From NCBI RefSeq assembly GCF_010015445.1, contig NC_053116.1:5407568-5471567 (forward strand): 64,000 nucleotides of DNA. Reading direction: 5' to 3'. Each line of letters starts with the position of its first letter. The stretch's first letter is position 1. Positions 33,561 through 44,600 of this stretch are shown here, piece after piece. The notes beneath the pieces were generated by a model. That model worked only from the letters and a program-made list of their open reading frames with translations. It ran no database searches and was not told where the DNA came from. Both the position numbers and the translations under genes were made by a program. Source of the stretch: Perca fluviatilis (Eukaryota; Chordata; Actinopteri; Perciformes; Percidae).

Positions 33561-33969
33561 TTAATAAGGTAGTGACTTCACACAACTACTTGGGCTTCAG
33601 GGCCAAACAACACGTTCAATCCCACAGGACTTCATGTTCTCTATTTATCCTGACAGGGATGCATATTTAGATTTTTTGTCCTGACCGATAGCCCGCCAGT
33701 GTTAACCGCTTATTAACCGTTCAACAATCAGCTGACTAAGTCCAAGTCCACCCTTCTGGGAGAGTTAGCAACCACATCAATTAGTTTAGCTGCATGGTTG
33801 TCAGCTGTGGGTTTGCCGGACATACACTGTGTTAGTAGGAAGTAGGGCTGGGCGATATGTCCTCAAAAAAAATCCCTGACTTTTTTCACAAAAAATCTGA
33901 TTTATGATTTTAATCGATTCTTCCCCCCTACTTAAAATCAATCTGCAGATGACAAATAAATGACAAGAT

Positions 33970-33977
33970 CACACACA

Positions 33978-34044
<67 letters not shown>
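33970..34044. repeat. (CA)n microsatellite
   Basis: About 37 CA units with one early interruption. Confidence 0.97.
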
Positions 34045-34046
<2 letters not shown>

Positions 34047-35009
34047 GACATGTATACCATTATGATTATTCATGCCAATTTTATGCAAATTCATTTGAGT
34101 GTTTTCCCTACCATTGTATTGGGGGGGCGCCCTCCGTAAAAGAATGACAAAATGATATTATGCTATATATTCAACAAATTATATAATTATCATATCAACA
34201 ACAACTAAACGGATGCGTGAGATCAAGCTGTTTTCACACATACAGGTAATTCACTTCTCGTTCCTCAGTAAAAGTTCAATTCATTTTGACTTTAGTTGTT
34301 TAGTAGTTTGACTTGCTCCTGTTTTCACCTGTTGCTGAGTAACGTACATTAACATGCCATGGTCTCATGAGTTTAGCATACCTGTAGCAAGCTCCTTCAT
34401 AGTAACTAGCGGTAAAAAAAACCAAAAAAAACATTGAACTATATTGTGCTACAAAGCGGCGATTGCTAGTTGTTTAAGCCGCTACAGACCTCCGTCACAG
34501 CTCGGTCGTATCAGCGGCTTAATGGTGCGTTCTAGTAGATGTGTTGAGCTGAAACCGAGTTCCTCAACACCGGGTCTCAACAGCTGACGGTGCTCCATGG
34601 TGTTCCGTCCAATACTCGCTCCGTCAGGTCAGCGGTAGTTCGTGGTTCAGTTATTCGAGAATAGGTGACTTTGAGCCGGGTAAAGAGCACCATGTGCTGC
34701 CGGTCATTTCGGCGGAGATTACGGTTAAGTAAGTAATGAAACGACTAGTTAAGAAAATAACTAATATTAGCCGCTGTCGCTGCCATGTTGTTTGTGTATC
34801 TCCATGGCAAATGCGCGGGGGGAGGGCTGGGCCCATTCTGAACTACGGGAGCCCAGATGGGACCGTCGGCGAATGTTAAGGAGAAAAAACAACACTTGAT
34901 TGGGAGCCCTCTGGTGGCCTGGGGGCCCCAAGCAGCCGCTTAGTTCGCTTATGCCTCGGGCCGGCGCTGACCCAATTGGAGGAGGTTTGTCTGATAAAAT
35001 AAAAACTAA

Positions 35010-35340
35010 AAATGTTTGTACACTTCAGCTCCTTTCACTGTTTACAGTTGAGATGACAGCCAACATATTTCAGTGCTTAAAGTGAAACTGCACTTTAACT
35101 CCTTTCACTGTTTGCATTTTACTTCACAGTGAACTCCTCAGTGATTACCCTTAACACATCAACTGCTTTCAGAGCTCAAACAAAACTTCTGGTCATTAGA
35201 ATGCTTAAAAGCCAAAAGCCCATTCAACTCCATCCACTGCTTGCATTTAATTTAACTACTATAAGTATTGATAAGCAATGCACTTCAACTCCCAACTATT
35301 CAAGCAATGCATTTCAGAAAATGTCTTTTCTAGTTTAAGT
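35010..35340. repeat. Diverged tandem modules
   Basis: 'ctcctttcactgttt(g/a)ca' recurs at about 35029 and 35098, with related 'aactccatccactgcttgcat' at 35227. Spacings are about 70 and 130. It looks like a decayed tandem repeat. Confidence 0.5.
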
Positions 35341-35764
35341 AAAGTTCTTGTACAACACTGAAGATAAGACAGACTGTGGTTTGGAAAGAGTCAGAGGAGG
35401 CATTAGGATAAAAGAAGAAGAAGAAAGGGTAAGGGGAGCGTGACTGAATTTTGCAATGGTCGAGAGAGGATAAAACGCAAACCTAAGGAGCTGGAGGAAG
35501 GTAGTGAGATGAAAGCAAAAAAAGTTGGAAAAGAATTCCTGACGTCCTCAGAGATGAGCTCATCAAAACACATCAATACCAGGACGCACACAGAGTATCT
35601 GAGGTCTCTTACCCCATTAAACATACAGGCACTCCAGTGCGGCGAAGACCGAACAGACACAAGCTTGTTGCCCGATTTCAGGTGCTAAAACAAACGCGAA
35701 CACCCACTGGCAGACAGAGATCAGAGGGGAGCATGTGGCTAAGATGGAAGGTTTTCTGCTTCGT
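35341..35764. other. Spacer
   Basis: Overlapping frames on both strands (35403-35688) have no motif. No gene called. Confidence 0.4.
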
Positions 35765-36790
35765 AAATTAGATTAGATTCAACGTTATTATCATTGTGCA
35801 GAGTACAAGTACAAAGATAACGAAATGCAGTTTGCGTCTAACCAGAAGTGCAAAAAAAGCAACAACAAGCAAGCGCTATAACATAGAACGCAAGCAGTTT
35901 ACTTGACATGGTGATAAGATTTTGGGAGTACAGTCTTCAAGTTGGCCTTATTAAAGTCTCCTGCAATTATGTGAACACCATGGCATTGGGTCCGCTGCTG
36001 TTCGTTTATGGTGTTCAGCAGGAGAGAGAGCTCCGTGTTTACATTGGCATCGGGTGGAATATACACAGCCGTAATGATCACTACTGTTAGCTCTCTTGGT
36101 AGAAAAAAAGGCCGGCATCTTACAGACATGTACTCGAGGTCAGGGGAACAGTGTTTATCTGTAATTGTCCAGTTATTATACCAGTTCTCATGCACATACA
36201 TACAGAGCACCCCTCCTCTGCTCTTACAGTCCTCAGTCCTGTCCCAGCGGAGCAGAGTGCGACCTACTAGCTGCATGCTAGCATCGGGTATCCCCGGGTG
36301 AAGCCAGGTTTCAGTGATAATCAAAACATAGCAGTCACGAACATAGCGATTTCCAGCGAGTTGTAATTCCAAGTCATCCGTTTTATGCACCAGGGATCTG
36401 GCATTGGAGAGATACAGGCTCGGTAGAGGTCGCTTGTGTGCTATGCTAGCTTTAGCATAACACCGGACCTGCGGCCCCACTTTTCCTCTCCCTCTTCCGT
36501 CTGTGCTCCCTCCTAGACCCGACAACAATCCACACTATGTCGTGTGGGATGTTGTGCGTATAATGAAAGACACTCGAAATAGATATCTGGTGCTGGTCAC
36601 CGATGTCCAAATGGTTCTGGCGGGTGTAGCGGATAACAGACAGTGTAAAGCAATTTGTGATTCTCGCAAGATTTAGTTCCTCCCAAACTTGCATTGCTGG
36701 TTTTCTCAGCGGCGTCCCTCCTCTGCTTTGCTATCGGGATGATTTGCCCTATTACGAGTTTGTTTACCATCGAAATGACTGTTACTCAAA
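35765..36790 (-). mobile_element. LINE reduced to endonuclease plus 3' tail
   Basis: Read on the minus strand: a 5' leader (about 36790-36530), the endonuclease frame (36528-35899), then without any reverse transcriptase a tail containing TGCACTTCTGGTTAGACGC and TTGAATCTAATCTAATTTA (35765-35850), a typical 3' end of a fish jockey/Rex-type LINE. About 2 kb of coding sequence is missing between the endonuclease and the tail, so an internal deletion is inferred. Confidence 0.7.
35899..36528 (-). pseudogene. LINE endonuclease domain, truncated
   Basis: The 209-codon frame shows the apurinic-endonuclease-like fold: LSNARSL (about residue 40), ITETW (about 73-77, metal-binding Glu), GGVLCMYV, HCSPDLEYMSV (about 126), AVYIPPDAN (about 155) and AGDFNKANL (about 190-200). 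It stops after a Lys-Ser-Tyr-His-His segment, before the SDH block. In a complete element this domain nicks target DNA for reverse transcription. No in-frame stop within, but the protein lacks its catalytic His and any reverse transcriptase. Confidence 0.75.
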
Positions 36791-36829
36791 GCTGTTATAT
36801 TAAGGTACAAATCTTGCATAGTGTGCCTT

Positions 36830-37412
36830 TAATGTTCATGAATTCCAATCTCCTGTATCAAAGTTGTACATGTTACACACCACCCGACCTCCAAACCAAA
36901 ATGGTTATAATTATAAGAGGCAACACTCCATTGGGTCACCAATACAACATCTGTGTGCAGCTGCCAAGTGAGTCACCGCCATTTTGGACTGAATGAATAA
37001 TGGAGAATGCGTAAAATATGCCATTCCTACTCACTACAGGGGGTTAATCTGTTTGTAAACAACAGCCATGACAGGCAAAGCCCCCTTTTGCCCCCACATG
37101 GCGCCGGGTGCGACTAGTGACTGGTACTACCAACAAAATATTAGTCCATTCCTGGAACTAGGCATCTTGGATATACCAAAAACATTGCTTTGTGTTGCTG
37201 AAAAAGTTTTTGGGTATATCCAAGATGCCTAGTTCCAGGAATGCACTAATATTTTGCTGGTAGTACCAGTTTGCAACAATTATTAGTTAACACTAAGTTG
37301 TAAACACTTGGGAAAAAATAATTAAAAACTTTGAATATACCAAAAAACGTTTTCAGCAACACCGGGTGATCGAGCGAGATCCCGCGAGATCCCGCACAGA
37401 GCACGACATCTA
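36830..37412. repeat. Dispersed fish repeat with a 64-bp-arm hairpin
   Basis: Sequence from 36880 on ('accacccgacctccaaaccaaaatgg', 'gccattttggactgaatgaat') is of a type I associate with repeated teleost elements. The hairpin (37120-37270) is annotated separately. Confidence 0.5.
37120..37270. repeat. Long hairpin, about 64-bp arms
   Basis: The left arm 37120-37183 starts ACTGGTACTACCAAC, and the right arm 37206-37270 ends with its inverse GTAGTACCAGT. Arms include GGAACTAGGCATCTTGGATA and its inverse, with only a few mismatches. The loop is 37184-37205. Transcripts would fold strongly. Confidence 0.92.
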
Positions 37413-37610
37413 TTGCTAGAAGAGCCTACCGGTAAAGAAGGAGCAAGAAGCGAGAGAACAGCAGAAGAGATCAATGAAATGGCAGAGTTTGAGGTTAGCA
37501 TCGAACGCGATGATGAGTGGCTCAGTTTCGAAGGTTGCCTGTACCTATTCGACCCTGACTACACGGACGAGGAGCTACAACTAATGGAGGAGAATCGGAG
37601 CGCTAGCTAG
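37413..37610 (+). CDS. Small acidic ORF beside a TTAA-family arm, possible captured exon
   Basis: 65 codons, acidic, with EFEVSIERDDEWLSFEG followed by LYLFDPDYTDEELQLMEENR. The FxPxYTxEEL pattern resembles the N-terminus of fish proteins annotated as P2X7-receptor-like (the cytoplasmic zinc-binding part, without channel segments). It stops at TAG in a GCTAGC run, before any Cys-rich region. It is followed 40 bp later by sequence of TTAA family D (37648-37936). Function is not known, and the resemblance is weak and from memory. It could be a 5' exon of a gene carried by a larger relative of the element, or chance. Confidence 0.35.
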   Translation: MLEEPTGKEGARSERTAEEINEMAEFEVSIERDDEWLSFEGCLYLFDPDYTDEELQLMEENRSAS

Positions 37611-37647
37611 CTAGCAGCGGTAGCGGTAGCAGCAGAGAGTAGTTAGT

Positions 37648-37936
37648 CTGGCAAGTGTTATTTAAATAAACTCTTGGTGTACTTACAAACTTTCCAATGC
37701 CTCGTTTTATGAGTACATTTGTACTACTGTAGAAGTTTGGTACCATTCCTGGCATTATTAGTGGGGTAATTTACGAGATACACCTTTGGTTCCATTAGCG
37801 CCTGCACTAAGCCATTCAGCTGATAGCGCTAACTCGACCAGTGTTAGACCAAGGGACAAAAAGCTTCTGGGGGGGTGTTTGGCTCGAGGTCATGGTGCAA
37901 AGGACCCTAGGGTGAAATTACTCCGAACCATCCTTT
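37648..37936. mobile_element. Diverged right arm of TTAA family D
   Basis: It matches the right arms at 23710-24014 and 54460-54766 ('caagtgttattta-ataaactcttggtgtactta', ..., 'ggaccctagggtgaaatt'), ending CCGAACCATCC followed by TTTTAA. The left arm is not found upstream. Either the left side is deleted or this is a longer family member with unique internal sequence including the ORF at 37413. Confidence 0.75.
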
Positions 37937-38939
37937 TAAAACAAGTGATGAGTCTGAAAGTGTTCACTGCACAGAGAAGTCTTGTCCAGTTCTGTCTTCT
38001 GAGGTTTAGAATCTGCTGGTCCAGCCGGTCTGGATCGCCTAACGTTAGAGGGAAACAATACAACAGATAAATGTGCTGTACCTTCAAAGACGTCATTACA
38101 TGCAAACCGTACAATTTAAATTACTTAAATGTTCAACAGGTCATAATCAAATTATTTTGGTTAAAATTAAGTAATATGCCTAATCTCAAAATGCCTATTT
38201 TATTTATAATAAAAAGAACAAAGGGTTGTGTACCGTACAGCCTTGGTAAGCAACTCCAGCATCTAGGTTAACAGTATTTCTTAATTAATGCTGAAATGTG
38301 ACATTTTTCTTTTAGCTTACACACACCATTTCACACAGTTCTCCTAGTCTAGCATTAGCCCGTATGGCGATTCATAAATCAAAGAGTATGCCAGAGACGG
38401 TTTCTGTCACCGGTCTTATTTAACAAGTGGTACACCCGGATGGAGCTGCTTCTCTCGGCCTGGTGTCAAGCTATCTGGGATTTTATTTCAATCACACTGA
38501 ACATTTTGTTTGGTTGCATGTCAGAGGTGTCATATAACCTTTGACACCTTTAGTTACTTTAACTTCAGTCAAAACACTGGATACACCAGATGATACGTAT
38601 AAGAATAATTGTATATCATACAATGTCACAGAATTATACTTAAAAACTGTGATACAGCTTCTTTTTTTTTCTGCCACACAGCATCTCTTTTGCATTCATT
38701 ACATGCAACTTTGCAACACAGTAATACAGCAAAGACCTAATTTATTGATATATTTCAATATTGATCCAGCTTAATGTTACTGCAGTGTACTAAGCAAAGC
38801 CTATCCCCTGTTTAATTTAATTCTGCTGGAAAGTTTAACAATGTAATTGACGCACTTCTGGAGCCCGCCTCAAGTGGCCACACATTAACCGCAGTTTTTT
38901 GCACTGCATGTGTTTCACTGCTCAGCACGGGAGGATGCC
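37937..38939. other. Spacer
   Basis: AT-rich. Frames at 38071-38271 and 38541-38774 lack motifs. Confidence 0.4.
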
Positions 38940-39698
38940 TGTCAGTACCCGATCCGTTCCACCGGCACGATCCGTTCTGGGCATTTGCAAGATGACACGT
39001 ATGCCATGACGTATGCGCAGATGATAATACCGTTTTACGACCTGCCCAATCTGTTCCACGCTAGCCTCCACCGGGATAGCTAACAGCTAATTCGGCTAAC
39101 CGCTAGCCGACAGCCTTCAGTCTAAAATAACGCATGCGCAGAACGGATCGTGCAGGCAGAACGGACAGCTAGATTCAGTCTAAAATAACGTTAAGTCAAA
39201 CATAATGGGAAAAGCAGGCTACAGCTAAATTAAGACTTTACAGTTATAACAATAAAGACAAGTATTGAGTGATTGTATTTTAAATGAGCACAAGTAGAAC
39301 TGACGTAACAGCTGTTATATATGTTAACGTTTATTTTCAAGTTTTATTTTGAGGGTCTTTTAAAGTTTACATGCTGTCTCAGCTAGCGGTTAGCCAAATT
39401 AGCTGTTAGCTAAACTAACGTTAGCCTAACTGTGGCGGCTAACGGCAGACCGCTACAATCAGCTAGCGGTTAGCCAAATTAACCGTTAGCTAAACTAACG
39501 TTAGCTTCCCGGTGGAGGCTAACGGCAGACGGCTATAATCACCTAGCGGTCCGCCGAATTAGCTATTAGCTAAACTAACGTTAGCTAGCGTGGGAACAGA
39601 TTGGGTAGTGTCGTAAATCCTCGTACCACAGCGCATGCGTGAACATCTTGCGCATGCGCAGAACGGATTGTGCCGGTGGAACGGATCGGGTACTGACA
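38940..39698. mobile_element. Inverted-repeat element with 5-bp duplication, unclassified
   Basis: Ends TGTCAGTACCCGATCCGTTC and the inverse ...ATCGGGTACTGACA extend as near-perfect arms of about 45 bp. Duplication ATGCC at 38935-38939 and 39699-39703. It contains 2.6 copies of an 80-bp repeat (39380-39590). No coding frame. A 5-bp duplication is unusual for common fish superfamilies; Transib uses 5 bp, but the ends here do not start CAC. Confidence 0.8.
39380..39590. repeat. 80-bp tandem repeat, about 2.6 copies
   Basis: 'agctagcggttagccaaatta' starts at 39381 and 39461, and a diverged 'acctagcggtccgcc' at 39541. Each unit holds AACTAACGTTAGC, itself near-palindromic. Confidence 0.92.
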
Positions 39699-40544
39699 AT
39701 GCCCCTTGATTGCCACACAAAGGGCACACTACTTCCTGTAGTGGTGCTGAACGTTGATAAATAGTAGTTAAAGGAACAACAGATTAAGTAAAAGGTCATA
39801 AAAAGTTCAAGAACAAAACTTTAAAAAGATTACATTACGTTACTGCAGTAAACTATGAAAGCACCAATCTGTTGTGATGAGCACACCTGTAGAAACTACA
39901 ATGCAAAAGAAAATTTCATTCACAGCATTGTACATTATGTACAACTGAACACATGAATTCATGATGGATATGTAAGTGTGCACTGAAACTCGTGCTTATA
40001 AGCGTGGTATATGGGAGGATGAAAATCTTTTTTCTTTGGCTCCTAAAATAAATTGTTCACCTAAATGGATGCTTCATAATGTCGGTGGGTGAACTGGTTA
40101 AATCCTGTTAATACAATTAATAGTGCGCCTGCCCCTCTCAAGTGTTGTGCTGTGATTACTTCCCCATCAACAACCTTCATTCAATTTGAAATTGCAGTTT
40201 AAAAGCACACCTGATTTATTTTTCTGACAACCTCTAATAGGTTTTTACTATAATTACCAGTCATTTTAAATTTGTGGCTTTGTTCATGTTGGACACTCAT
40301 GTTTGTTGTAACAAGCAGTCATTTTGGATTCCATTAATTGTTGCAAATGTGTTATTTGGCAGAGAGAAGGCTCGAGTGATTATGCATGTTTGAGTTTTTA
40401 ATTCACTTCCTGACTGGAACTAAAACTTTGACATTAGGTGATGACTTCTTTTCCCCTCTCCAACATTAAATATGATATATTGTTTTAATTAAGTCCTTTG
40501 GATTAAATACCTGCAGATGTTCTCTATGTGGAAATTTCAAACAA
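39699..40544. other. AT-rich spacer
   Basis: No recognised gene or repeat. Confidence 0.45.
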
Positions 40545-40795
40545 ACAAATAGATTTTCTTTATAGAGTTTAGCTAGATTGAACGTGACATATGACAGAAA
40601 TAAACTCGGTGTATATGTATACACTTTGTATTTTTTCCTCGTTTGGTTAACCATGTTCCTGGGGATTTGGCTAATATCATGTTAGAGCCAATAGTAAAAG
40701 CTAAACTGTAATATAACTGAAAGAACACAAGAAACTGGATTGTTTGAATCAGTTTTTGCATCACTTTTGTGTGTTGCTCAGATATTGTTCTAAAT
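40545..40795 (+). repeat. Left copy of a 240-bp inverted duplication
   Basis: This stretch, from AACAAATAGATTTTCTTTAT to the 'tttttgcatcac..ttgtgtgtt' end near 40780, matches 42716-42480 in reverse with scattered substitutions and small indels. Shared landmark: GGTTAACCATGTTCCTGGGG (40646-40665). Confidence 0.88.
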
Positions 40796-41889
40796 TCATA
40801 TAATGTGTTGATGTCTATGCATTTGTCTTAAATAGGAGCACACTATACAAAGACAACAGAGAGCTGCTGGATCTGTCTGTCCTCAAAGTGCCAAAGATCT
40901 ATAGACAGTCTAAAACCAGGGTTTTAGTTAGTTGCAAATATGAACATCAATTCACACCAATTTGCCTTGATCAGGATCAAGGCAAATTGGTTTTTCATGT
41001 TATGTAACCTTTATAAAAAAAACAAAAAAAAATCAGTACAATTAAATTTACCAGAGCCGACACTTGGTAAATGGCTTTAATTTACCTTGTCAAAACAATG
41101 AGTAATTCATAACAAACTGCACAATATTTGACACAAAACCTAAAAAGCATATGCTGCTCCTGTGAAACAGTACACTTTTCCTGTAGGATTTACTGTAGCA
41201 GGAACATTGATATTGGCAAACAGATGACCCAGGTACAGGTGAGTTTGTGAGCAGGGTTATGATATTAACTAAAATAAAGATAAGATAAGCCTAGTGTTCA
41301 CAATAGGGATAATTCAGATACTGCAACATAAATTAAGAATAATTTAATTAAATAGGAGGTATATACTAGGAGGTATATATAGTATATATATAACTAGTAG
41401 AAGATAAATTAACTATACAAGAGCAATTAAAGCAAAGTTATGAGGTAGTGGCAAGCTTAAGTGATGTATAATCAATAGCAGGGAGTCAAGTCAACAGTGT
41501 ACTCCAGAATAATATACACTGTGATTGTGACACTTAGTGTTGTGTGTACTAATATAACAAAACAGAAAAATAATATAGTGTATGATGCAGTATGGAGAAC
41601 AACCGAGTCCCATATGACCCCAAGAGACTTTAACTGCAGCTGTTGATCACAACAATCTATACTTGCAGATGGTTGTAGTCTGTAGCAGCAGGGTGACTTC
41701 TAGCTTTCATGGGTTGGTGATATGACACTGAGCTGCTATGACGCAGAAGCTCAACAGTGGTCGAGCCCTTCAGACCCAACTGGAAGAAAAGAAAGTAAAA
41801 CAAAATACTTGTTATTTAAGGAGCAAATAAGAATTGTAAAAACTCGACCCATCATTGTGAATTATATTCCAGAGTGGGATGGCCATCGT
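40796..41889. other. Spacer inside the inverted duplication
   Basis: Contains a perfect palindrome at 40956-40991 and AT-rich sequence (41240-41600). No gene. Confidence 0.45.
40956..40991. repeat. Perfect inverted repeat, 17-bp arms, 2-base spacer
   Basis: ACCAATTTGCCTTGATC (40956-40972), AG, GATCAAGGCAAATTGGT (40975-40991). Confidence 0.96.
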
Positions 41890-42330
41890 TGTCCAACAGG
41901 AGATCAGGGCACTGGCATATTTTTTTCTATAAGGCCATGCTTGGTCTGTTGCCAGCGTACATCTGTAGTTTAATCACACGGAGAAATGTTGGTTCTTATT
42001 CATTGCGATCAAATGATCACTTGCTGCTCTTTGTTCCATTTGCCCGTACAGAACTGGGAAAAAGGGCTTTTGTCTACTCTGCTCCTTCTGCATGGAACTA
42101 TTTGCAAAAAGACTTGAAATTATCTGAACTTATTTCCTTAAATGCTTTTAAGTCCAGATTGAGAGAACCTGAAATGACCTGTTCAAATTGTAAATGTTTC
42201 TAATTATTTGTGTTGTATAACTTTTAAATACTTGTAATTGATTGTTTTTGCTGCCTCTTGGCCAGGACTCCCTTGAAAAAGAGGTTTTTAACCTCAATGG
42301 GACTTTCCTGGTTAAATAAAGGTTAAATAA
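41890..42330 (+). pseudogene. 5'-truncated LINE, C-terminus and 3' tail (CR1/Rex1-like)
   Basis: The frame 41874-42203 reads YKAMLGLLPAYICSLITRR, then YSLRSNDHLLLFVPFARTEL, then GKRAFVYSAPSAWNYLQK and LNAFKSRL, the usual C-terminal block downstream of reverse transcriptase in this group. The 3' UTR (42204-42330) holds 'gccaggactcccttgaaaaagaggtttttaa' and ends in TTAAATAAAGGTTAAATAAA repeats. It lacks endonuclease and RT, consistent with 5' truncation near 41890. It is probably the same family as the RT fragment at 4456-4890. Confidence 0.75.
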
Positions 42331-42479
42331 AAAAAATAAAATAAAAAGAAAGCATGTCATTTCTAGATATGTTTTTATTATAGTGGTGAAATTGTACTTA
42401 ACGTTACAACTTTTTAAACAGACTGATATGAATTCATCATTTTCAGACAAATTTTATATGATCCTTCTATGATTTAAGA

Positions 42480-42716
42480 CTAAATTCTGATGAACACACA
42501 ACAGTGATGCAAAAACTGACACAAACAATCCAGTTTCTTGTGTTCTTTCAGTTATATTACAGTTTAGGTTTTACTATAACATGAAATTAGCCAAATCCCC
42601 AGGAACATGGTTAACCAAATGAGGAAAAAATAGAAAGTGGGGTCATCACATATACACACACTGTCCGTCATATGTCGTTCAATGTAGCTAAACTCTATAA
42701 AGAAAATCTATTTGTT
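42480..42716 (-). repeat. Right copy of the 240-bp inverted duplication
   Basis: Inverse of 40545-40795; landmark CCCCAGGAACATGGTTAACC at 42598-42617. The pair encloses about 1.7 kb that includes a LINE tail. They could be long terminal inverted repeats of an unrecognised element. Confidence 0.88.
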
Positions 42717-42837
42717 CTCGGACACCAAGCTAGGCTATATGCTAGCGCCATATGCTATGTGCTTAATTTATGTAACTCACCCTTGTAGTTATGGACGTAA
42801 CTTGATATGTCCCACTTCAAACCTTTCTCCCGTTTCC

Positions 42838-43490
42838 TGATGGGTGCAGGGTCAATGGGGTCAACGGGGCAGGGATATTTCATTGGTCAACACTACACCT
42901 GGCATTCTATTGGTTGGGGAATTTTGATAGGATTGTAACACAAACAATCCGTGAGCGCAGGAGAAATCCGAGAGGAGATTTGCAAGCGTGCAGAATCAGG
43001 CTGAGTGCAAGGAGAAGGGTCATAGCTGAGAGCAGGAAATCTGTCCAAGCAACAAGATATCTGAGTCTAAGCAGAAAGTTTGAGCACAAGCAGAGCAAAT
43101 CCAAGCGTGAGCAGTGACTTGGACATAACTTGATATGTCCCACTTCAAACCTTTCTCCTGTTTCCTGATGGTTGCAGGTGAAAGTTGACCATTCTGTGCA
43201 CATTGTTGACATATACTAATAATAAAGCAATGGACGGCGTGGATAAATAAACTTGGTTACTGAGCAGCCATCCACAACGGACGTTCTAACGTACATCGAA
43301 TGCACCCTCAACGGGGCAGGGATCATTTCATTGGTCAACACTACACTTGCCATTGTATTGGTTGGGGAATTTTGAGTGCGAGGAGAAGGGTCAAAGTTGA
43401 GAGCTGGAAATCTGTCCAAGCAACAACATATCTGAGTCCAAGCAGAAAGTCTGCGTACAAGCAGAGCAAATCCAAGTTCGAGCAGTGACT
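42838..43490. repeat. Direct duplication of a 180-340 bp segment
   Basis: Copy 1 (about 42785-43120) and copy 2 (about 43125-43487) share 'taacttgatatgtcccacttcaaacctttctcc', 'cattggtcaacactacac', 'ggaatttt' and 'tctgtccaagcaacaa'. The internal order is the same, with different insertions between the blocks. Confidence 0.8.
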
Positions 43491-44600
43491 ATTTGAGTGT
43501 GAGATCAAGGTTTTGAGGGAAATTATTACAAAATCTGAACGTAATATCAGTGAGAAATGCTCTCAAATTGAAAGAATGTGCTCTTGAATAAAGATAGGAA
43601 TATAACTCCATAGCACCAAAGCTTCCTAGCTCAAAAACTGGTATTCAGCACAGCCCATAAATTACACATCATATCTGGTAAAAAAAACAACGTGTAAAAA
43701 CTAAAAGTTGTGGTTTTGCAGGTGATTATGTGCCAGACTATTCCTCGCTTCAGATGCAGTGACGCGTTATTATGGAACCCATGAAACTTCTAGGCAAGAC
43801 CCACCCTTAAATAGCATTCACAGACTACTATTGGCCAGGCGTCCATGCTTACGCATTGGTAACGTAACACGATGTGTTCAGGTCCTATCACCTTACCAAT
43901 CGGCTATCCTAACTTTAACCACTCAAGGTCAATGCCTAACCCCAACCAATCGAGCTGCTTCGCAGGGCGGGACTTGCCTAGAAATTGGGATCCATAATAA
44001 CGCTGCAGTGACCCTTTAGCGAGAATATAAATTACGCATTTCTCAAAGTGCCAAACTGTTGCTTTAAATCCATAAAAATATTGAATCAACAAACACAATT
44101 TTAGTGACGAAGGTCTAACTTTGGACATGTGGGCACATCATACTGGTCCTGGGTATGTTAACTAAAATAAGATAAAAATCTTAAAATAATAGGCATTAGA
44201 TAATAAATGTTTAATTGAGCGTCCAGTAACAGCTCTTTCATAAGAATAAACAGTTATCAGATGTCTTTGATATGAATGCTTTTTTCCATTTTTGCAAATT
44301 TGGAGCTGAGACTAACTGAACCTTTAAATTAGATTGCATTGCAACTTTCGGCAGCACATTGTGATCAAGTGCGAAGGTGTTATTTTGGACATTAATGCCA
44401 TGCTTTTAGGCTTAGCAACAAACACATCCACAACAACAAACACCAGTCCGTTATTTTGACTAATCTCAATTTAACACAATCAATCTAACCCTAACCCTGT
44501 AGGAGCTGTAGATGGATATTTGTGCAGTTTATTATGTCCCTTTCTTTAATACAGAAATTGTGTTTAATTACTGCACCTCAAAAGGGGTTTCATAAGCCTC
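43491..44600. other. Spacer with a dispersed repeat piece
   Basis: 43690-44030 ('gattatgtgccagactattcc', 'gcttcgcagggcgggacttgcc') looks like a repeated teleost element. The frame at 43759-44019 lies in it and is not a gene. The rest is AT-rich. Confidence 0.4.

Larger units (their letters stand above)
31229..34969. mobile_element. hAT-like element holding a TTAA element and a CA tract
   Basis: Perfect 15-bp inverted ends: CAGCGCCGGCCCGAG (31229-31243) and CTCGGGCCGGCGCTG (34955-34969). Subterminal 'gggggccc..aagcag' is mirrored by 'ggggccccaagcag' at 34922. No good 8-bp duplication remains (31221-31228 against 34970-34977 agree at about half the positions), so it is old or altered. Without the nested element at 31604-33560 it is about 1.8 kb, with no transposase. 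Confidence 0.75.

Noticed and set aside
37413..37610. Host P2X7 receptor gene
   Set aside because: Only a short N-terminal pattern resembles P2X7-like proteins; no channel segments or Cys-rich domain.
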